Shown: positions 58,656-64,000 of the stretch, piece after piece
Numbering within the stretch: the first letter of the stretch is position 1
Layout: each line of letters opens with the position of its first letter
NCBI GenBank assembly: GCA_030145245.1
Contig: JAQYWC010000033.1
Span: 1-64,000 of the forward strand
Length of the DNA: 64,000 nt
Direction: 5' to 3'
Source: Desulfobacterium sp.
Lineage (GTDB): Bacteria; Desulfobacterota; Desulfobacteria; Desulfobacterales; Desulfobacteraceae
Program-made: the position numbers and the translations under genes
Notes under the pieces: model-generated
Database searches by the model: none
Seen by the model: the letters and a program-made list of their open reading frames with translations, nothing else
What the model was told of the DNA's origin: nothing

Positions 58656-59756
58656 ATGGACTTAGTACGCGTTCTTGTGGTGGATGACACCATTGTATAC
58701 CGAAAAATTGTCAGTGATGTGCTCAAGGAGATACCGGGTGTCGAGGTGGTGGGATCTGCCAACAACGGTAAGATAGCGTTGTCCCGGATCACCCAGCTCA
58801 AGCCCGATCTTGTAACCCTGGACATCGAGATGCCCCAGATGAGCGGCATCGAGGTATTAGAGGCGCTGCACAAACTCCCGGACGCCCCCTTGGCTGTGAT
58901 GCTGAGCACCCTCACCCACAAGGGCAGCGACATGACCATCCGGGCCCTTGAACTTGGAGCCTTTGACTTTATCTCCAAACCGGATTCGGGAAGGATGGCG
59001 GAGAATATGGTCAAGGTAAAGGCCGCCCTCGAACCGATCATTGCCGCATTCAAACGACAAAGACAAATTCGGGCCAGGCTCAAGGGAAGGATCTCCGGCA
59101 CGCCTGGATCTGTAACACCCAGGACAGCCCGTCCGGTCACCCGGACCCGGACAGCCCAGGCCAGATCCCGGACCACCATGTCCGAGATCGTGGGCATCGG
59201 CATCTCCACCGGAGGCCCAAACGCCCTTGCCAAGATGATGCCCATGCTGTCGCCCAAACTCAACGTCCCCGTGCTTGTGGTCCAGCATATGCCACCTCTG
59301 TTTACCCAGTCCCTGGCAAAAAGTCTGAACGCAAAATGCCAGCTCACTGTTAAAGAAGCAACAAACGGGGAACCCCTGGTTGCCAACACGGTGTACATTG
59401 CCCCAGGCGGAAAGCAGATGAAGATTGTTGCAGGAGCCGACGGAAAGACCCGGAATATCAAGATCACGGACGACCCGCCGGAGAACTCCTGCAAGCCATC
59501 TGTGGACTACCTGTTCCGCTCCATTGCCGAGCACTATGTTGGACGGGCCACCGGAGTTATCATGACGGGCATGGGGTCGGACGGCACCCTGGGACTTGCC
59601 CAGATGAAAAAAAACGGCAGCCTCATCATCGCCCAGGACAAGGAGAGCTGCACGGTTTACGGAATGCCCAAGGAACCCATTGAATCGGGTCTGGCAGATG
59701 TCATAGCCCCCCTGGACAAGATAGCCGAGAAAATAACAAAAACCATCATCAGATAA
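58656..59756 (+). CDS. cheB: Chemoreceptor methylesterase CheB
   Basis: A 366-residue response regulator that removes methyl groups from receptor glutamates. The receiver domain carries Asp56 (TLDIEMP); the methylesterase domain has the catalytic triad Ser184 (ISTGGP), His211 (VQHMPP) and Asp309 (GMGSDGT). The linker between them is Arg/Thr-rich and basic. It begins on the base following the cheW stop codon. Confidence 0.96.
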   Translation: MDLVRVLVVDDTIVYRKIVSDVLKEIPGVEVVGSANNGKIALSRITQLKPDLVTLDIEMPQMSGIEVLEALHKLPDAPLAVMLSTLTHKGSDMTIRALELGAFDFISKPDSGRMAENMVKVKAALEPIIAAFKRQRQIRARLKGRISGTPGSVTPRTARPVTRTRTAQARSRTTMSEIVGIGISTGGPNALAKMMPMLSPKLNVPVLVVQHMPPLFTQSLAKSLNAKCQLTVKEATNGEPLVANTVYIAPGGKQMKIVAGADGKTRNIKITDDPPENSCKPSVDYLFRSIAEHYVGRATGVIMTGMGSDGTLGLAQMKKNGSLIIAQDKESCTVYGMPKEPIESGLADVIAPLDKIAEKITKTIIR

Positions 59757-59769
59757 CCAGCAGGCCGCA

Positions 59770-60606
59770 ATGATCAAAATAACTCCACCGGAATTTGATA
59801 TTTTATCCCGGTATATTTTAGAGATATCGGGAATCGCCCTTGCCAAGGGCAAGGAGTACCTTGTGGAGACGAGGCTCAGCCCCCTGGTTGAAGAGCTTGG
59901 CTGCACATCCTATACCGAGTTCCACAAACGGGCAAAGTCTGATTTCAAAAAAGAGATCGAAAAAAAGATCATCGATGCGATCTCCACCAACGAAACTTAC
60001 TTTTTCAGGGACAAGTCCCCTTTTGAGCTGCTACAGTACAAGATCATCCCCGACCTCATCGACAAACGTACAAAGAGCAAAACAGGCCTGAAACCGAACA
60101 TCCGCCTCTGGAGCGCCGCAAGCTCCACCGGTCAGGAGATCTACTCCATTGCCATGGCCCTGACCGAGATCGGCATCGTTCCGACCAGCTACAACATCAA
60201 GCTGCTTGGCACGGACATTTCAAATGCGGCCGTGGCCCAGGCAAGCTACGGTTGGTACAACAAGTTTGAAATCGCCCGGGGCCTGGACCAAAAGAGGCTC
60301 AACCGCTTTTTCAGCCCGGACAAGGATGGCTGGCGGATCAAGGACGAGATCCGCTTCATGGCACAATTCAAGAAGATGAACCTCATGAAGCCCTTCATCG
60401 GCCTCGGAAAATTTGACATCATCCTGTGCAGGAACGTCATGATCTACTTCACCCCTGAAGACAGACGAAAAATTTACGCCAATATCGCCAAGGTGCTAGA
60501 ACCCGACGGCTACCTTCTCATCGGTTCCACCGAATCCCTTGCAAACGACTCTGATCTGTTCGTGCCCCAGCGATACCTCAAATCCGTTTTTTATCAGTTT
60601 AAATAG
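59770..60606 (+). CDS. cheR: Chemoreceptor methyltransferase CheR
   Basis: A 278-residue SAM-dependent methyltransferase acting on receptor glutamates, opposing CheB. It shows the STNETYFFRD motif, the SAM site near SAASSTGQEIYSIA and CRNVMIYF. It follows cheB by 13 bases. No receptor gene is in the window, so its substrate is elsewhere. Confidence 0.96.
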   Translation: MIKITPPEFDILSRYILEISGIALAKGKEYLVETRLSPLVEELGCTSYTEFHKRAKSDFKKEIEKKIIDAISTNETYFFRDKSPFELLQYKIIPDLIDKRTKSKTGLKPNIRLWSAASSTGQEIYSIAMALTEIGIVPTSYNIKLLGTDISNAAVAQASYGWYNKFEIARGLDQKRLNRFFSPDKDGWRIKDEIRFMAQFKKMNLMKPFIGLGKFDIILCRNVMIYFTPEDRRKIYANIAKVLEPDGYLLIGSTESLANDSDLFVPQRYLKSVFYQFK

Positions 60607-60627
60607 AATCTTTCGAGGTTACAAGCT

Positions 60628-62316
60628 ATGAACAGGATAGATCCCAAAGAATTCATGGAAGAGCTGTTCTTCTGCCTCAAGCAGGAGGACATTGTCAAGG
60701 CAAAGGCCCTGCTTCAGTTTGCATCGGACTCGAACATCGATATCACCGTACAGCAGCAAGCCCTGTTAGCGCTTGGCAGCGCCCCGGAATCGATTGCTTT
60801 TCCGCTTCTGGAATATCTCTTGAAAATCGATATCTCCAGCCCCGAGCTCAATGAAACCCTCTATGAACTGATCCTGGACAAGTCCTACGGAAACACAGAC
60901 CTCGTGCTGAAATATATTCACCAGGACCACCGGAAGAGCCGGCTCGTCTTCCTCCAGGCAGCAGGTGATCTCATGTTGACGGATGCGGCGCCCGAGCTTG
61001 CCAGGGTACTTGGGGAGGAGACGGACAAGGAGATACTCATTGCGGCGGTAAAGGCATTGGGAGCCCTCAGACTTGCCCAGTATCTTCCGACCATCGCCTT
61101 GGCCATGGCCGACCCCGACATGGAGATCAAACAATCAGCCATTTATGCCATGGCCGAGATGGGGGAAACGAAAGCCGTGGATCAGCTCTTCAAGGTGATC
61201 ACCGGACACGATGAATCCGACCTCCTGGCCATCGAGGCCCTGGCTGGAATCCAGGACCAGCATGCCCTGAACTGCCTTGCCACCCTCCTCGACTCAACCC
61301 ACACCCACATCAGGGATGCGGCCATCGACCAGCTCATCGAGATCGGCAAAAAAGCGGTCCCCACCCTGACAACGGCCACCCGCAATGCCGAGGCCGATTA
61401 CATGATCCACCTTGTAACAACCCTTGGCTATATCGGCGACCAGTCTGCCCTGCCAACCCTCCTGGACATCATCAACGTAAGCCCCAAGGATCCAAACATC
61501 CGCCAGGCCCTGTACGAAGCCCTGGAAAGGCTGCCGTCGACCAAGTCGGCCATCAGCCTTGTCGGAGGTCTCCAGGACGGTGTGGAAGCCGTACGAATGA
61601 GTGCGGCAAGGGCGGTGGATAAAAACCTCTCCAAGGTGCTTGTGGCGGGTCTCAAGAACATCGTGCGGCAGGAGGACGAGGAAGCCCGGGGCGCGGTTGC
61701 CGCCCTCATCGATGCCGAGGCAGACAACATCTTCAATTTTCTTCTGGCCGAAACCTCCTTTGTGACCCTTGCCAGGGACCATGTGGTAACAAAGGCCGAT
61801 CCGGCCACCCGGAACCATTTCATAGAATTGCTGCGATCAAAGAACCAGGAAGAGCTTGCCCGTTCCATTGAGGAGGCAGCCCCGGTTGCGGCTCCAGTGA
61901 AGAGGGAGCGCGCCCTGGAGATCTACGTGGTGGATGACTCAAAGATGATGCTCAAACTCTACCAGAACAAGCTGATCAAGCTGGGATACCGTCCAAGGAT
62001 GTTTGAATCTCCGGAAAAGGCGCTCACGGCAGTGGCCGTGTTCAAACCGGATCTCATCATCACCGATCTGAACATGCCCAAGATCAACGGACTCCAGCTG
62101 ACCCGGGAGATCAGGAAAAAGTACACCCGCCAGCAGCTGCCCATCATCATGATCACCACCCAGAGTGATTTTATCCAGATGGACGAGAACAGCCACCACG
62201 AAAGCGTTAACGAAACATACCTGAACCAGTCCGGCATCAACGCGGTCCTTCACAAACCCTTTACGGATGAGGAGCTGGAAACGGCCATGGGCCGGTTCCT
62301 CAACAACAGCAAGTAA
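60628..62316 (+). CDS. HEAT-repeat protein with C-terminal receiver domain
   Basis: A 562-residue protein. Residues 30-425 are alpha-helical HEAT-like repeats (for example units with DAAPELARVLGEETDKEILIA and ATLLDSTHTHIRDAAIDQLI), a partner-binding solenoid. A complete receiver domain (432-562) has the acidic pair in VVDDS and phospho-Asp480 in ITDLNMP. It is the last gene of the che operon, 21 bases after cheR, so it is probably an output or adaptor of CheA. No DNA-binding or enzyme domain is seen. Confidence 0.85.
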   Translation: MNRIDPKEFMEELFFCLKQEDIVKAKALLQFASDSNIDITVQQQALLALGSAPESIAFPLLEYLLKIDISSPELNETLYELILDKSYGNTDLVLKYIHQDHRKSRLVFLQAAGDLMLTDAAPELARVLGEETDKEILIAAVKALGALRLAQYLPTIALAMADPDMEIKQSAIYAMAEMGETKAVDQLFKVITGHDESDLLAIEALAGIQDQHALNCLATLLDSTHTHIRDAAIDQLIEIGKKAVPTLTTATRNAEADYMIHLVTTLGYIGDQSALPTLLDIINVSPKDPNIRQALYEALERLPSTKSAISLVGGLQDGVEAVRMSAARAVDKNLSKVLVAGLKNIVRQEDEEARGAVAALIDAEADNIFNFLLAETSFVTLARDHVVTKADPATRNHFIELLRSKNQEELARSIEEAAPVAAPVKRERALEIYVVDDSKMMLKLYQNKLIKLGYRPRMFESPEKALTAVAVFKPDLIITDLNMPKINGLQLTREIRKKYTRQQLPIIMITTQSDFIQMDENSHHESVNETYLNQSGINAVLHKPFTDEELETAMGRFLNNSK

Positions 62317-62332
62317 CACTCGGGGGCAGGCT

Positions 62333-63391
62333 TTAAGCGTATATAATCTTGAACGGAATGGGGGGGTATTTCCACACTGCGGGCTTGGGCAGGATCTGCT
62401 CCTCGGACACGGAGAGCCAGTTGGTATCTAATTTCAGCTCCCTGAGCCGTCCCCCCTCCGAGGGCAGAGCGTGGGGGGTATAGGCATAGATAACGTTGAA
62501 GATGCAGACCAGGTACTTCCCCTCCCTTCCCACAACATAATTCTTGGTAAAGCTGGTCTGGGTAATACCGGCGGTTTTTGAGATCTCCCTTACCTCGTCC
62601 CGGGTAAACTTCACCAAAATCGACTTGGAGATGCTGTTTTCATCGATCCGCAACAGGGCCCTTGACTCGCTGCTACCCACATATACCGTGGTGATGCCGG
62701 CAAGCTTCCTGAAGTACTGGGCTGCAACAATGGCAGCGGTTCTCCTGCCTCCCGCCATCACCGGCATGCCATAGTACTCGAAAAACTTCTTCTGGAAATT
62801 CTCCGCATATTTATCCCCCTTCTCGTAGAGATCCTTGGAGATATAGCGAAGATCCCGGGCCAGCTCCTCGGCCGCATCGGCAATGGGCCAGTCGATACGC
62901 ACATGAAAGTGGCTCAGGGCATACCGGTCCTGGGTGCCGGCGCGGACATCCCGCTGGATCAACAGGGCGTAGTCCACCGGGAGCAGGGTTTTCATGAAAT
63001 CAAAGAACCCGTCGGTATCGATGTATTTGAGGTTCCTGTGATACGCCTCCACATCGGGAAAGTGCTTGTGCTTAAGCAGGTTGGTCTTTGTGGTCTTGTT
63101 GGCGTCAAAGTAGCGAATGTACTTTTTGTGGCTCTCGTCCACATACTCCTCACAAAAGAGCACCAGAAAGGAGTTCTGGGCATCAAATTCGATGGAGGGG
63201 ATCCTGGCCCGGGGTTTGAGTTCCCTGGTCTCAACAAAGGGATATGGGGTCTTCTGGCGAAGAAAATTATTATAGGAGTCGATCAGGGCGTATCCAAGGA
63301 CAAACTGATCCATCTCATCCCGGAGCAGCTCGTAATAGGAGCGCCTCAGCTTATCCTTTCGACTCAGCCGGTTTCTTGTGCTGCAGAACAT
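62333..63391 (-). CDS. Uncharacterised protein, function unknown
   Basis: A 352-residue soluble protein I do not recognise. It lacks a signal peptide or membrane segment, is mixed charged with many Arg/Lys/Tyr residues, and has a MAGGRRTAAIVAAQYFRKLAG stretch near 215-240. I chose the ATG at 63391, five bases after GAGGAG; a GTG two codons earlier (63397) is also possible. It lies twelve bases after pgk, so the two are likely co-transcribed, and it converges with the HEAT-REC gene. Confidence 0.7.
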   Translation of the reverse strand: MFCSTRNRLSRKDKLRRSYYELLRDEMDQFVLGYALIDSYNNFLRQKTPYPFVETRELKPRARIPSIEFDAQNSFLVLFCEEYVDESHKKYIRYFDANKTTKTNLLKHKHFPDVEAYHRNLKYIDTDGFFDFMKTLLPVDYALLIQRDVRAGTQDRYALSHFHVRIDWPIADAAEELARDLRYISKDLYEKGDKYAENFQKKFFEYYGMPVMAGGRRTAAIVAAQYFRKLAGITTVYVGSSESRALLRIDENSISKSILVKFTRDEVREISKTAGITQTSFTKNYVVGREGKYLVCIFNVIYAYTPHALPSEGGRLRELKLDTNWLSVSEEQILPKPAVWKYPPIPFKIIYA

Positions 63392-63402
63392 CCCCACTCC
63401 TC

Positions 63403-64000
63403 TTACCTCCCTGTAAGCACGGCTACCCCTGGAAGTTCGCGTCCCTCCATCAGATGGAGAAAGGCGCCGCCTCCGGTTGAAATATAACTCATCTTATCGG
63501 CTACCCGGCACACCTTGACCGCAAGGCCGGTATCACCGCCCCCGACCACGGAAAAGGCACTGGAACCGGCCACGGCATCGGCCACAGCCTTTGTTCCGCC
63601 GCAGAACCGCTCCATCTCGAACACCCCCATGGGACCGTTCCAGACAATGGTACCGGCATCCTCCAGGGCCCTGGCAAACAAAGCGCCTGTTTCAGGGCCG
63701 ATGTCAAGCCCCATCCATGTTCCGGGTATGGCGTCAACGCTCACCTCCCGTGTTTCGGCATTGGCGTCGAACCGGTCGGCCACCACAAGATCCACGGGAA
63801 GAAGGAGGTCGACCCCCTGCTCCTTTGCTTCTTCAACGATGGCGGCTGCGGTTTCGACAAGATCCGCTTCGATCATGGAAGCGCCGGTATCGATCCCCTG
63901 GCCCTTGAGAAAGGTGTTGGCCATGGCGCCTCCGATGATGAGCCTGTCGACATACTTGAGCATGTTTTTAAGGGCATTAAGCTTGCTTGAAACCTTGGCT
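63403..64000 (-). CDS. pgk: Phosphoglycerate kinase, C-terminal part
   Basis: About 199 residues of the enzyme that transfers phosphate from 1,3-bisphosphoglycerate to ADP; the N-terminal domain lies beyond the window edge. Seen here are GGAKVSSKLNAL-like residues at the edge, MLKYVDRLIIGGAMANTF, the WNGPMGVFE nucleotide-binding motif and the ISTGGGAFLHLMEG segment near the end. The frame stays open to the edge. Confidence 0.96.
   Translation of the reverse strand, partial: AKVSSKLNALKNMLKYVDRLIIGGAMANTFLKGQGIDTGASMIEADLVETAAAIVEEAKEQGVDLLLPVDLVVADRFDANAETREVSVDAIPGTWMGLDIGPETGALFARALEDAGTIVWNGPMGVFEMERFCGGTKAVADAVAGSSAFSVVGGGDTGLAVKVCRVADKMSYISTGGGAFLHLMEGRELPGVAVLTGR

Overview
The window reads as a piece of a Gram-negative, probably deltaproteobacterial (Desulfobacteraceae-like, sulfate-reducer type) chromosome of roughly balanced GC. 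That assignment is an inference from gene content: selA, a CobA-HemD fusion beside hemC, fmdB-type and DUF484-GGDEF proteins, a hybrid CheA, and the tRNA-tufB-secE-nusG-rpl-rpoBC arrangement typical of Proteobacteria. No rRNA gene is present, so the species cannot be fixed from the window alone.

Layout. 1-9.3 kb holds scattered metabolic and transport genes: a CHASE-GGDEF protein, a TauE/SafE permease, a YchJ-like SEC-C protein, a MATE exporter with a divergent MerR/GyrI regulator and a textbook MerR-type promoter, then nnrD/E-tsaE and lysC. pyrF faces lysC. From 10.2 to 15.9 kb a tightly packed operon encodes a CheD-HDOD fusion, selA, a TPR protein, gmhA and a deoxyhypusine-synthase-like protein. 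After a short tandem/palindromic repeat, 16.1-20.9 kb carries fmdB-hemC-cobA/hemD-moaA-DUF484/GGDEF.

From 51.3 kb back to 20.9 kb the minus strand is almost wholly the translation and transcription machinery. It runs tRNA-Thr, tRNA-Tyr, tRNA-Gly, tRNA-Thr, tuf, rpmG, tRNA-Trp, secE, nusG, rplKAJL and rpoBC, followed by a promoter and then rpsL, rpsG, tuf and the complete S10, spc and alpha operons. The block ends in a strong intrinsic terminator. The str section lacks fusA, and the spc/alpha junction lacks adk and map. Candidate RNA regulatory elements lie before rplJ (L10 leader), between rplC and rplD (terminator-like hairpin) and before rpsD (alternative hairpins). Many of these genes use TTG starts with strong ribosome binding sites.

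51.6-64 kb returns to the plus strand. It holds an MltD-like LysM transglycosylase, tRNA-Arg, a U32 (TrhP-like) protein, and a chemosensory operon made of a hybrid CheA with HPt, kinase, two CheW-like domains and REC, then CheW, CheB, CheR and a HEAT-repeat/REC protein. No receptor or free CheY is in view. An unrecognised gene and the 3' part of pgk close the window on the minus strand.

I see no CRISPR array, prophage or intact insertion sequence. The least explained items are the deoxyhypusine-synthase-like gene, the CheD-HDOD fusion, the HEAT-REC protein, the unknown gene next to pgk and the RNA structures inside the ribosomal operons.
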